Source: Aquirhabdus sp.
Lineage (GTDB): Bacteria; Pseudomonadota; Gammaproteobacteria; Pseudomonadales; Moraxellaceae
Length of the DNA: 51,512 nucleotides
Direction of reading: 5' to 3'
NCBI GenBank assembly: GCA_030149815.1
Contig: JASLHI010000016.1
Span: 1-51,512 of the forward strand
The position numbers and the translations under genes were made by a program. How positions within the stretch are numbered: the first letter of the stretch is position 1; every line of letters starts with the position of its first letter. Of the stretch, positions 16,535 through 24,184 are shown piece by piece. The notes below the pieces were generated by a model. The model worked only from the letters and a program-made list of their open reading frames with translations. It searched no databases and had not been told where the DNA came from.

Positions 16535-17500
16535 ATGTCGGTCTATACAGTGTTGACGTTGGAAGAAGTACAAGCATTCGCACAGCGGTTTAATTTAACC
16601 GTTTCTCGTATTACGCCAATTCAGAACGGGATTGAAAACAGTAATTATTTTGTTTTACTGGATGATGGGCGAGAGCTGGTCTTAACGTTGTTTGAAGAAC
16701 TGTCGAAAAACGAAGCTGTAGTTTTATCACGACTAATGCTGCGTTTATTTGTACAAGGTTTGCCTGTTGCGGTTCCGTTGGCTGATCTCTCGGATATCTA
16801 TATTCATACACAGGCTGGTAAACCTGCTCAGTTTGCTCCGCGTCTTGCAGGCAGTTCTCCAATCAATCCAAATCTTGCTCAAGTAAGACAAATGGGTGCG
16901 GCTTTGGCACAACTGCATCTTGCATTAGAAAACGATCCTCTGCCAAAAGAGCAAATTCAGAAGAGTGCATATAGCCCTGCATGGTGGGAATTTAGTAAGA
17001 ATGAATTAAAATCGGCACTTCCTGAAAAAGAGCAACAATTACTAGAGCAGGTGTTTGATCAGTTTTTTGAAGCGAAGCAGCGTTATCCGGATTTGCCACA
17101 AGGCTTAATCCATGGTGATTTATTTCGAGACAATACGTTGTTTGTGGGCGATGAGTTGAGTGCGATTTTGGATTTTACTACAGTAACGCATGATGATTGG
17201 TTGATGGACATCGCGATTACGATGAATGATTTTTGTACCAACTATCCTGATGTAGATTTGAATAAAGAACGTGTAGATGCCTTTATTACTGCGTACGAGA
17301 GTGTGCGTAGATTGACAAAGGATGAGAGATTAGCTTTGCCAGAATTTTTGGCAATGGCGGCGTGTCGATTCTGGATGTCACGTTTGCAGACCGCGATACG
17401 TAATCGTACTGAAAATCGGGTAAATGAAGATGTCTTAGAAAAAGATCCGAATGAAATGCGCCAAATGGTGGTTGATCGTCTAAGGTGTGTTGAAGAGTAG
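16535..17500 (+). CDS. thrB: Homoserine kinase, APH-fold type (ThrB)
   Basis: It phosphorylates homoserine in threonine synthesis. The 321-residue product belongs to the aminoglycoside-phosphotransferase-fold homoserine kinases found in Pseudomonas and Acinetobacter, not the GHMP type of E. coli. The Brenner motif H193-G-D195-LFRDN200 and the metal-binding D213 in AILDFT are present, as is the N-terminal ITPIQNGIENSNYFV. ATG 16535 opens with MSVYTVLT, the usual start; an upstream in-frame ATG at 16514 lacks support. The gene stands alone between hisF and the small accessory patch. Confidence 0.9.
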   Translation: MSVYTVLTLEEVQAFAQRFNLTVSRITPIQNGIENSNYFVLLDDGRELVLTLFEELSKNEAVVLSRLMLRLFVQGLPVAVPLADLSDIYIHTQAGKPAQFAPRLAGSSPINPNLAQVRQMGAALAQLHLALENDPLPKEQIQKSAYSPAWWEFSKNELKSALPEKEQQLLEQVFDQFFEAKQRYPDLPQGLIHGDLFRDNTLFVGDELSAILDFTTVTHDDWLMDIAITMNDFCTNYPDVDLNKERVDAFITAYESVRRLTKDERLALPEFLAMAACRFWMSRLQTAIRNRTENRVNEDVLEKDPNEMRQMVVDRLRCVEE

Positions 17501-17533
17501 GTAGCCTAAATAATTTTATGAAAGGAAATCATG

Positions 17534-17818
17534 ATGAGCATAATCATTTCTGTTCTTCTGATGAGCCTAACTTAGAAATCCTGATGCGGCATTAGGCGAT
17601 ACTTTTTGGTCTATTAGGTGTCTTTCTGATTTATGCGGCTTTTCATGTTGAATTGCAGCCCATTGCTTTTTTGCGGGTTTGTGAGTGTGATCTCTTTCAT
17701 TTTAATTGCAAAGTTTGTTTGTGGTTATAACGCCTCGGTGCGAAAAGTGGTGATTGCAGATTGGGTGGCGTTTGCTTGTCTTGGAGTTGCTGCTATTTTG
17801 AAAACTTTAGGGTTATAA
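17534..17818 (+). pseudogene. Frameshifted small membrane-protein gene
   Basis: A reading frame starts at ATG 17534 after AAGGAA (17522-17527) and stops at 17573. Protein-like sequence then continues in the next frame (RNPDAALGDT), then in a third frame after a T5 run at 17603-17607 (LFGLLGVFLIYAAFHVELQ), and finally after a T6 run near 17667-17672 returns to the first frame (CGFVSVISFILIAKFV to KTLGL, stop 17816-17818). Joined, the pieces read as a protein of about 94 residues with three or four membrane segments. Each shift equals one extra base. Either the gene is decayed, or the T-run shifts are assembly errors. The last 61 codons (from 17633) could be read as a short gene but its start would be internal. 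Confidence 0.5.
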
Positions 17819-17819
17819 A

Positions 17820-18596
17820 ATGAATTTCAAATCATGGCGAAGCTATTGGAGTTTTGTTCATTCAGTCAGAAATGAAGGTCGTTATATTCATTCAGATGAA
17901 GTAAAAATATTCTTAAATACGGTCCTTGAGTCGAGCGTTAATAGAATAAAAAGAATTCCCAAAGATAGTGGTCTGTGGAGGGCTCAGCTAGGTATGGATT
18001 GGAATGAGCAATTCCAAGATGATGGATCGTCTATGGGGGAGTTCCCATATCCATATCCCGCCAGAAGAATGAAACCAATTTCTTCCTTGGTAAGTGACGG
18101 AAGGGTAAATCCAAAAGGAGTGGCTTTTTTATATCTTGCCAGCAAAAAAGAAACAGCTATGGCTGAAATTCGCCCATGGATAGGTTCCTCAATTTCATTA
18201 GGTCATTTCAAGATCAATAGAGATATTAAAGTTGTAGATTGTTCTTTATACCATGGTGAACAGCCATTTTATTTTAACGTCCAAAATCCAGAAGAGGAAC
18301 CCGATCAAGATTTTATAAATAAAGCAGTCTGGACTCATATAGACAATGCTTTTTCTCAACCTGTAGAGAGGAGTCAGAGCGAAACAGAGTATCTTCCCAC
18401 GCAAATCATTGCTGAGTTATTTAAGGCGAACAAATTTGATGGAATTGTGTATCGAAGTAAGTTTTCAGATGGATATAACATAGTACTTTTTGATATTGGC
18501 GTTGCTGATTTAGTCAGTTGTTGTATCTATGAAGTTGAAGAAATAAACTTCGAATTTAAAGATCAAAAAATTGGATATTCTGAGCCAAGAACGTAA
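17820..18596 (+). CDS. RES-domain protein, putative NAD+ phosphorylase toxin-like
   Basis: A 258-residue protein whose C-terminal two-thirds match the RES domain. Key features are W53-R54 in GLWRAQLG, the YLYLASKKETAMAEIRPW block with E111, E116 and R118, and S213 in FDGIVYRSKFSDGYNIVLFD. RES toxins degrade NAD+ and usually sit beside an Xre/MbcA-like antitoxin. No such gene is visible on either side; upstream is the broken membrane-protein gene and downstream the leuA leader. The sequence is AT-rich relative to thrB and leuA. It may be a solitary, inactive or non-toxin RES protein. It starts at ATG 17820, one base after the preceding stop. Confidence 0.75.
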   Translation: MNFKSWRSYWSFVHSVRNEGRYIHSDEVKIFLNTVLESSVNRIKRIPKDSGLWRAQLGMDWNEQFQDDGSSMGEFPYPYPARRMKPISSLVSDGRVNPKGVAFLYLASKKETAMAEIRPWIGSSISLGHFKINRDIKVVDCSLYHGEQPFYFNVQNPEEEPDQDFINKAVWTHIDNAFSQPVERSQSETEYLPTQIIAELFKANKFDGIVYRSKFSDGYNIVLFDIGVADLVSCCIYEVEEINFEFKDQKIGYSEPRT

Positions 18597-18656
18597 TTTA
18601 TATGCTCAAAAAATAAGATCTCAGAAGCTAGATAATTTATTTTCGTAAGATAACCC

Positions 18657-18685
18657 TTGACCCACCTCCAAAAATCCCTTATTTT
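18657..18685 (+). promoter_or_regulatory. Putative leuA leader promoter
   Basis: TTGACC at 18657-18662 and TATTTT at 18680-18685 are separated by 17 bp. The predicted start of transcription lies only a few bases before the leader-peptide ATG (18695), which would make the leader mRNA nearly leaderless. An alternative is a promoter further upstream. Confidence 0.35.
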
Positions 18686-18694
18686 CCATTTACA

Positions 18695-18778
18695 ATGAAA
18701 TCTACACATGCTGTTTTCGCCCTTCTTTTAACAGGCTCTTTTAGCCTGAACTTGCTGCTGCGCGTCGCGCGCATATAA
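18695..18778 (+). CDS. Leucine-rich leader peptide of leuA (putative attenuator)
   Basis: A 27-codon open frame about 230 bp before leuA. After MKSTHAVFA it has a three-leucine run, then TGSFSL, then NLLLRVARI and a TAA stop. Seven of 27 residues are leucine, with six of them in the two runs (codons CTT CTT TTA, and CTG AAC TTG CTG CTG). Leucine runs near the end of a tiny gene before a leucine-synthesis gene are the classic sign of ribosome-mediated attenuation. A hairpin CAGGCT-CTTTT-AGCCTG (18732-18748) lies just before the second run. No ribosome binding site is clear. Function inferred. Confidence 0.6.
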   Translation: MKSTHAVFALLLTGSFSLNLLLRVARI

Positions 18779-18796
18779 TCTTACACCTCGCCCCCA

Positions 18797-18847
18797 GCTA
18801 TTTTTATAGCCAATCGACTCTCAAAATTTGAGCTCAGTTTGTCGATT
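18797..18847 (+). promoter_or_regulatory. Hairpins in the leuA leader, possible attenuator
   Basis: Two inverted repeats follow the leader peptide. One is GCTAT-TTTT-ATAGC at 18797-18810. The other is AATCGAC at 18812-18818 pairing with GTCGATT at 18841-18847, enclosing CTCAAAATTTGAG (18820-18832). Neither ends in a strong U-tract, although GTGCTTTT follows the second, so termination might be Rho-dependent or the control may act on translation. The rest of the leader, 18848-19003, is A+T-rich and shows nothing else. Confidence 0.4.
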
Positions 18848-19009
18848 GTCGTGCTTTTCAGTTTGTTTCAAAGCCACTATTTAAATTGCCATTTGATTAA
18901 CTGAAATCGCCCCAGAATTTTATTAATTTTATGTACTGATTCAATTATCAGCATAAAAACAAATTTAGAAATTAACGATTTAAGAATTTAAAGCATTGGA
19001 GTAATGATC

Positions 19010-20701
19010 ATGATGTTGACTGACCCGAGTAAAAAATATCGTCCAGCGTACCAGCGTGTTGATTTGCCTGATCGCACATGGCCGAACAATACCATCACCA
19101 AGGCACCGATCTGGATGAGTACCGATTTGCGCGATGGCAATCAAGCCTTGTTTGAGCCAATGAATGCCGAACAGAAGTTGCGTATGTTTAAAGCATTGGT
19201 GGCTATTGGATTTAAGGAAATCGAAGTGGCGTTTCCATCAGCGTCGCAAACAGATTTTGATTTTGTGCGTGGTTTGATTGAGAACAATCATATTCCTGAT
19301 GATGTGACGATTGAAGTGTTGACCCAAGCACGTGATCACTTGATTGAGCGCACGATGGAGTCAGTACGTGGTGCAAAGCGCGTGATTGTCCACGTATATA
19401 ACGCAACATCGCCTGTGTTCCGTCAAACGGTGTTTAATTTGGACAAGCTTGAGACCAAAAACTTGGCAGTGAAAGCGGCTCAGAAAATCAAAGACATTGC
19501 TGCACAGCATCCAGAAACGCAGTGGACATTCCAATACAGCCCTGAAACTTTCACAGCGACTGAGTTGCCTTTTGCTAAAGAAGTTTGCGATGCAGTGACG
19601 GAAGTGTGGGAAGCGAGTGCAACCAATAAAGTCATTTTGAACTTGCCAGCGACAGTTGAAGTGGCATCACCGAATGTCTATGCCGATCAGATTGAGTGGA
19701 TGCATCGTAATCTTGCACGTCGTGAAGGTGTGATCTTGAGTTTGCATCCGCATAATGACCGTGGCTGTGCAGTTGCAGCTGCGGAATTGGGTGTAATGGC
19801 GGGTGCAGATCGTGTCGAAGGTTGTTTGTTTGGTCATGGAGAGCGTACGGGAAATGTGGATTTAGTGACGTTGGCTTTGAATTTGTATAGCCAAGGCATT
19901 AGCCCGAATCTTGATTTTTCGGATATGAATGATGTGATTCGTACGGTTGAAGAATGTACACGCTTGCCTGTGCATCCACGTCATCCGTATGCTGGTGATT
20001 TGGTCTTTACGGCGTTTTCTGGTTCACACCAAGATGCGATCAAAAAAGGCTTCTCATTGCGCAAGGATAATGACTTCTGGGAAATGCCATATTTACCCGT
20101 CGATCCAAAAGACTTGGGGCGTAACTACGATGCGGTCATTCGTGTGAATAGCCAATCAGGTAAAGGTGGTGTGGCATATTTGCTTGAGTCGAATTATGGT
20201 ATTACCTTGCCGCGTCGTTTGCAGATTGAACTCAGCCAAGTTGTGCAAACCTTGACAGATGAAAGTGGTTCAGAAGTTCGCGCACAGGATATTTGGCAGT
20301 TGTTTGAAAAGAAGTATATTCAAGTCAAACAACCGTATAGCTATGTGAGCTATCACCCACAGCACATTGATGAAAATACTGAGCAGGTGACGTTGACAGT
20401 GCAGCATCAAGGTGAGGCGCGTGAGTTTGCAGGGCAGGGCAATGGTCCGATTTCAGCGGTGTTAAATGCTTTTAATCATGCATTCAAGCAACCTGTGGAG
20501 GTTGTGAGTTATGAGGAGCGTTCGTTGGGGCAAGGTGCAAATGCCAAAGCGATTGCAATCATTGAGCTCGTGGATAAGGCGCGTAATGTTTCGACGTTTG
20601 GTGTGGGAATCCATGACAACATCACCACTGCGTCAGTACAAGCGATTATTGCGTGTGTGAATCGTTTGGCGATGATTGAGCAGGCGAAGCAGGTGGCTTA
20701 A
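19010..20701 (+). CDS. leuA: 2-isopropylmalate synthase
   Basis: It condenses acetyl-CoA with 2-ketoisovalerate, the committed step of leucine synthesis, and is normally feedback-inhibited by leucine. The protein of about 563 residues is the long LeuA type of Pseudomonas, Acinetobacter and actinobacteria. The TIM-barrel motif STDLRDGNQALFEPM is near 35-50, the metal-binding H-x-H is in SLHPHNDRG, and GCLFGHGERTGNVDL follows. The C-terminal regulatory domain runs from about 440 (GNGPISAVLNAF). Three ATGs cluster at the start; 19010 is preferred because GGAG (18998-19001) is eight bases upstream, but 19004 is also possible. It appears monocistronic, ended by a terminator. Confidence 0.94.
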   Translation: MMLTDPSKKYRPAYQRVDLPDRTWPNNTITKAPIWMSTDLRDGNQALFEPMNAEQKLRMFKALVAIGFKEIEVAFPSASQTDFDFVRGLIENNHIPDDVTIEVLTQARDHLIERTMESVRGAKRVIVHVYNATSPVFRQTVFNLDKLETKNLAVKAAQKIKDIAAQHPETQWTFQYSPETFTATELPFAKEVCDAVTEVWEASATNKVILNLPATVEVASPNVYADQIEWMHRNLARREGVILSLHPHNDRGCAVAAAELGVMAGADRVEGCLFGHGERTGNVDLVTLALNLYSQGISPNLDFSDMNDVIRTVEECTRLPVHPRHPYAGDLVFTAFSGSHQDAIKKGFSLRKDNDFWEMPYLPVDPKDLGRNYDAVIRVNSQSGKGGVAYLLESNYGITLPRRLQIELSQVVQTLTDESGSEVRAQDIWQLFEKKYIQVKQPYSYVSYHPQHIDENTEQVTLTVQHQGEAREFAGQGNGPISAVLNAFNHAFKQPVEVVSYEERSLGQGANAKAIAIIELVDKARNVSTFGVGIHDNITTASVQAIIACVNRLAMIEQAKQVA

Positions 20702-20721
20702 AAGTTATTTTGACGATAATA

Positions 20722-20750
20722 AAAAAGGCACAGAGAAGTGCCTTTTTTAT
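20722..20750 (+). terminator. Terminator after leuA
   Basis: AAAAAAGGCAC and GTGCCTTTTTT flank AGAGAA-like loop bases, forming a strong intrinsic terminator about 20 bp after the leuA stop. It reads well on both strands and also separates the convergent gene at 20779-21024. Confidence 0.85.
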
Positions 20751-20778
20751 TAATAATTTGAGATTTTATATTTCATAG

Positions 20779-21024
20779 TCAGACAGGTGTAAACTTCAAC
20801 CACATTTGTTCTTTTGTTCCCCAATATTCCAATTGACCCAAATCAATTTCATCAAAGCGAATCCATTCATCTTTGCCTTGTTTTTCAGAGAAACCTGAAC
20901 TGATCAATAAATCTTCTTCACGAATTTCCATGATCCAGCCTTGTATGACTTTACCATCTTTCAAATGAATGCGATGCTGATTGCCCAGTTCAGCAAAATC
21001 AACTAACTGTGAACCAATATCCAT
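20779..21024 (-). CDS. Small conserved-looking hypothetical protein
   Basis: An 81-residue protein with alternating hydrophobic and charged residues suggestive of a small beta-barrel: HRIHLKDGKVIQGWIMEI, then EEDLLISSG, then DEWIRFDEIDLGQLEYW. The pattern recalls Sm-like or Rof-like folds, where a loop of K-D-G-x-x-x-x-G and a later I-x-x-x-x-I strand occur, but I cannot assign a family. No signal or membrane segment. It starts at ATG 21022-21024 and lies 66 bp after the M23 gene on the same strand, so the two could be co-transcribed. Function unknown. Confidence 0.6.
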   Translation of the reverse strand: MDIGSQLVDFAELGNQHRIHLKDGKVIQGWIMEIREEDLLISSGFSEKQGKDEWIRFDEIDLGQLEYWGTKEQMWLKFTPV

Positions 21025-21090
21025 AATCTCTATCCAATCAGTGATTGATCTTGCAATCGTTATTTAAATGATGGTTTTAATATTAATCAG

Positions 21091-21642
21091 TTAGCGTAAA
21101 TAAAGGTAGGGGTTAACTGCGACACGATTTGGATAAAGGTAAATGCCATAATGCAAATGAAATGCTGTCGCATCTCCTGTTTTACCGACATAACCCAAGA
21201 CATCACCTACATGTACAGTATCCCCGACCTTGAATTTTCCAAATTGATCGAGATGTGCGTAATAATGTTGACTCAGTGCATAACTCACAACGGTCACGGC
21301 ATTGCCGCCTGCGCCACCTGTACCGATTTTTATCACAATGCCATCTGTCGCACTGAGAACAGGCGTGCCACGTTTTGCCATAATATCAATGCCAAGATGG
21401 ACACGTCCATGACTTCGTGCATTTCCCCAAGTGTCGGTGAGTTGTTCTGGTGAAACACCTTCGACAGGAATTGGAAGATGTTTTGGAGGTGGTGTTTGTT
21501 CAAGCTGTTGATAATAGGATGAATGAGTATAAGTGGTTGGTTTAACATTCTTTGTTGGTGAAGATGTACACCCTGCGATCAGTCCAAAGAAAATAGCTAA
21601 TAAATAACCACGATGGCTGAGTGAAGTTATCTTATAAGTCAC
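21091..21642 (-). CDS. M23 (LytM-like) metallopeptidase lipoprotein
   Basis: A 183-residue lipoprotein with a peptidase M23 domain. The signal peptide ends in lipobox L-I-A-G-C25, followed by a proline/threonine-rich linker (about 26-60). Zinc and catalytic residues are in place: H82-x-x-x-D86 in RVHLGIDIM, H130 in YYAHLD and H162-L-H164 in AFHLHYGIY, so it should be an active peptidoglycan endopeptidase rather than a degenerate activator. It is probably anchored in the outer membrane (no Asp at +2; residue +2 is Thr). Divergent from pstS, with the Pho box region between them. Confidence 0.85.
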   Translation of the reverse strand: MTYKITSLSHRGYLLAIFFGLIAGCTSSPTKNVKPTTYTHSSYYQQLEQTPPPKHLPIPVEGVSPEQLTDTWGNARSHGRVHLGIDIMAKRGTPVLSATDGIVIKIGTGGAGGNAVTVVSYALSQHYYAHLDQFGKFKVGDTVHVGDVLGYVGKTGDATAFHLHYGIYLYPNRVAVNPYLYLR

Positions 21643-21857
21643 CGATCGTTCCTTCTTGGGTGAATGTTTACCAAATCGCTTTTTTAAACGTATTACTGAG
21701 TCATATTGACGCGGAGCGGATCATAGTCTGGTCAAAGTTATTTTTCTGTAATTCAATGTAATCAATGGATTTATAAGATCATGAAAATAAGATAGGTTTT
21801 CAGGTATTGAATACTTGAATCTAAATATGACGAAATTATTACAGTGTGAAGGTGTTT

Positions 21858-21891
21858 TTGTCATAAAACTTTCATATTGGTAGCGTTTAAT
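21858..21891 (+). promoter_or_regulatory. Pho box and -10 of the pstS promoter
   Basis: TTGTCAT-AAAA-CTTTCAT at 21858-21875 matches the PhoB box pattern of two CTGTCAT-like heptamers separated by four A/T bases, with one mismatch in each heptamer. TTTAAT at 21886-21891 lies exactly 10 bp downstream, the spacing expected when PhoB replaces the -35 element. This implies phosphate-starvation induction of pstS through PhoB, encoded elsewhere. The distance to the pstS start codon is 61 bp. Confidence 0.8.
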
Positions 21892-21952
21892 AGAACTCGT
21901 TCACAGAATTTATCATTTTATACATTTGCTAGCTCTTTCTGAGGTTATATCA

Positions 21953-22987
21953 ATGCGTATTAATTCTTTAGTTTTATCGATTCTGGTATCAGCTGCAAGC
22001 GTTGGAACAGTTTACGCTGCTGATATTACAGGTGCAGGTTCTTCGTTTGCATTCCCAATTTTTGCAAAATGGGCGGATACATACAAAGCAAAAACGGGTA
22101 CTGGCTTGAACTATCAATCAATTGGTTCAGGTGCGGGCATCAAGCAAATCACAGAAAAAACTGTTGATTTTGGTGCGTCTGATAAGCCATTGTCACCAGA
22201 AGATCTTGCAGCTAAAGGTTTGACACAGTTCCCAGGCGTAATGGGCGGTATCGTTCCAGTGTTGAACTTGAAAGGTTTTACTGCAGGTCAATTGAAATTG
22301 ACTGGTCCAGTATTGGCTGACATTTACTTGGGTAAAATCAAGCAATGGAATGATCCAGCGCTGGTTGCATTAAACCCAAGCTTGAAAGATGTTGATGAAA
22401 ACATCACTGTTGTTCGCCGTGCAGACGGTTCAGGAACAACTTTTATTTTCACAAACTACTTGTCTAAAATCAGCGCAGACTGGAAAACCAAAGTGGGTAG
22501 CGATACCACTGTACAATGGCCAGAAGGTGTTGCAGGTAAGGGTAACGCAGGTGTAGCGTCTTATGTTCAACGTATTAACGGTTCAATCGGTTATGTTGAA
22601 TATGCATACGCAAAACAAAACAAACTGACTTACACACAATTGCAAAACCGTGATGGTGCGTATGTGCTGCCAGATGACACAACATTCCAGGCAGCAGCTT
22701 CATTTGCTGATTGGGCAAAAGCACCAGCATTCGGTGAAGTGTTGACCAACGAACCAGGCAAAACAAGCTGGCCAATCACTGGTGCAACTTTTGTTTTGGT
22801 CCAAAAGAAAGCTGAAAAACCAGCATCAACCAAAGAAGTATTCAAATTCTTTGATTGGACTTTCAAAAATGGCGCGCCACAAGCAGCACAATTGGACTAC
22901 GTTCCAATTCCAGCAAACGTTGCTAAGTTGATCGAAGCATCATGGAAAAATGAAGTGAAAGATCCAGCTGGTAAGTCAGTTTGGTAA
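21953..22987 (+). CDS. pstS: Phosphate ABC transporter substrate-binding protein PstS
   Basis: The periplasmic phosphate-binding protein of the high-affinity Pst system, 344 residues. A signal peptide (MRINSLVLSILVSAASV..., cleaved after YA at about 22) precedes DITGAGSSFAFPIFAKWAD, the family opening. Phosphate ligands are visible in GAGSSF, GSGAGIKQ, GASDKPL and RRADGSGTTFIFTNYL. ATG 21953 is chosen because GAGG sits eight bases upstream and the signal peptide begins there; a start nine codons earlier has neither. It is transcribed from the Pho-box promoter. Hairpins just after the stop probably reduce expression of pstC onwards relative to pstS. Confidence 0.95.
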   Translation: MRINSLVLSILVSAASVGTVYAADITGAGSSFAFPIFAKWADTYKAKTGTGLNYQSIGSGAGIKQITEKTVDFGASDKPLSPEDLAAKGLTQFPGVMGGIVPVLNLKGFTAGQLKLTGPVLADIYLGKIKQWNDPALVALNPSLKDVDENITVVRRADGSGTTFIFTNYLSKISADWKTKVGSDTTVQWPEGVAGKGNAGVASYVQRINGSIGYVEYAYAKQNKLTYTQLQNRDGAYVLPDDTTFQAAASFADWAKAPAFGEVLTNEPGKTSWPITGATFVLVQKKAEKPASTKEVFKFFDWTFKNGAPQAAQLDYVPIPANVAKLIEASWKNEVKDPAGKSVW

Positions 22988-23006
22988 TTCCTGAGGATCA
23001 GGAATT
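22986..23006 (+). terminator. Hairpin at the pstS 3' end
   Basis: AATTCCTGA-GGA-TCAGGAATT is a perfect 9-bp stem with a three-base loop, starting at the pstS stop codon. There is no U-tract, so it is more likely an mRNA 3'-end stabiliser or attenuator than a full terminator. Confidence 0.5.
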
Positions 23007-23017
23007 GATAGCCTCTA

Positions 23018-23026
23018 TGTTATAAT
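23018..23026 (+). promoter_or_regulatory. Possible internal extended -10 promoter before pstC
   Basis: TGTTATAAT at 23018-23026 is identical to the extended -10 upstream of algR. No good -35 is visible. A hairpin (AAGAGCCA at 23036-23043 with TGGCTCTT at 23056-23063) follows and would be at the 5' end of any transcript starting here. Speculative. Confidence 0.3.
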
Positions 23027-23035
23027 GAGATGTGA

Positions 23036-23063
23036 AAGAGCCATATATACGTATGTGGCTCTT
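23036..23063 (+). terminator. Hairpin between pstS and pstC, possible attenuating terminator
   Basis: AAGAGCCA and TGGCTCTT make an 8-bp stem around a TATATACGTATG-like loop. It is followed by ATTGTTA, a weak U-tract. Partial termination here would give the usual excess of PstS over the membrane components. Confidence 0.45.
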
Positions 23064-23227
23064 ATTGTTATGTAAAGTGATCGTTTTTATGAAGCATGAA
23101 TCTGAAAAAAGAAAGTCAGTGCTCAATATTTCACTGAAAGAATCGATGCTTTAAAAAAGATCTTATTCATTTGAATCACTAGATTGCTAAAGCCTCCATT
23201 AGATTTGCAACTCGGATTAGACAAAAG

Positions 23228-24184
23228 ATGATGATAAATTCTCAAGTAGCATCCGCTGCGCGCATTTTACAGGTCGAAAATGGCCGAAATGCAAGATTTC
23301 GAGTATTTGTACTTGGGATCGCTTTGTTGGTATTGATTGTACTTGGTGCGATTATTCTGACGTTGGTTGATGGATCGTTGCCTGTATTCAAACAATTGGG
23401 AATATCATTCTTTACAGGTAAAGAGTGGGATCCTGTCGCAGATCATTATGGGATTTTGCCAGCGGTTTACGGAACGTTGGTGACTTCATTTATTGCACTT
23501 CTATTAGCAGTGCCTGTAAGTTTCTTTATTGCATTTTTTCTTACTGAACTTTGCCCACTTCGACTCCGTACTGTATTGAATTCGGTCATCGAATTATTGG
23601 CGGGTATTCCAAGTATTATTTATGGCATGTGGGGATTGTTTGTTCTCGCACCAATCCTTGCTGATCATGTTCAACCTGTATTGTCTAAGACGTTTGGCCA
23701 TGTTTGGTTGTTGAAAGATATTTTCACTGGTCCACCGATTGGGATTGGTTATTTGCCTGCAGCGTTGATTTTGGCGATTATGGTTGTGCCTTTTATTACT
23801 GCTGTGATGCGCGAAGTGTTTGAAGTTGTGCCAAAAACCTTGAAAGAAGGCGGCTACGGACTGGGCGCTAATCGCTGGGAAGTGATGTGGGATATTGTAT
23901 TACCGCATACTAAAGTGGCACTGATGGGCGGCATTATGCTGGGTCTCGGTCGTGCACTGGGTGAGACGATGGCTGTGACGTTTATGATTGGTAATGTGAA
24001 TAATATTAGTTTAGGTCTGTTTGACTCAGGTAATAGTATTGCTTCTGTGATTGCCAATGAGTTCGCTGAAGCGAAAGATCTCCACATGTCTGCACTTCTT
24101 GCACTTGGTTTAATTCTGTTTGTGATTGCTTTTGTTGTGCTTGCAATTGCACGATTCTTGACTCATCAGGTGAAAAAAGCATGA
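23228..24184 (+). CDS. pstC: Phosphate ABC transporter permease PstC
   Basis: An inner-membrane permease subunit of the Pst transporter, 318 residues with six transmembrane segments. The hallmark EAA-type loop is GGYGLGANRWEVMWDIVLPH near 222-241, and GRALGETMAVTFMIGN follows. The N-terminal cytoplasmic stretch of about 25 residues precedes the first membrane helix at 27-47. Two adjacent ATGs, 23228 and 23231, could both serve. It overlaps pstA by four bases (ATGA), so the two permease genes are translationally coupled. A 240-bp gap with two hairpins separates it from pstS. Confidence 0.94.
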   Translation: MMINSQVASAARILQVENGRNARFRVFVLGIALLVLIVLGAIILTLVDGSLPVFKQLGISFFTGKEWDPVADHYGILPAVYGTLVTSFIALLLAVPVSFFIAFFLTELCPLRLRTVLNSVIELLAGIPSIIYGMWGLFVLAPILADHVQPVLSKTFGHVWLLKDIFTGPPIGIGYLPAALILAIMVVPFITAVMREVFEVVPKTLKEGGYGLGANRWEVMWDIVLPHTKVALMGGIMLGLGRALGETMAVTFMIGNVNNISLGLFDSGNSIASVIANEFAEAKDLHMSALLALGLILFVIAFVVLAIARFLTHQVKKA

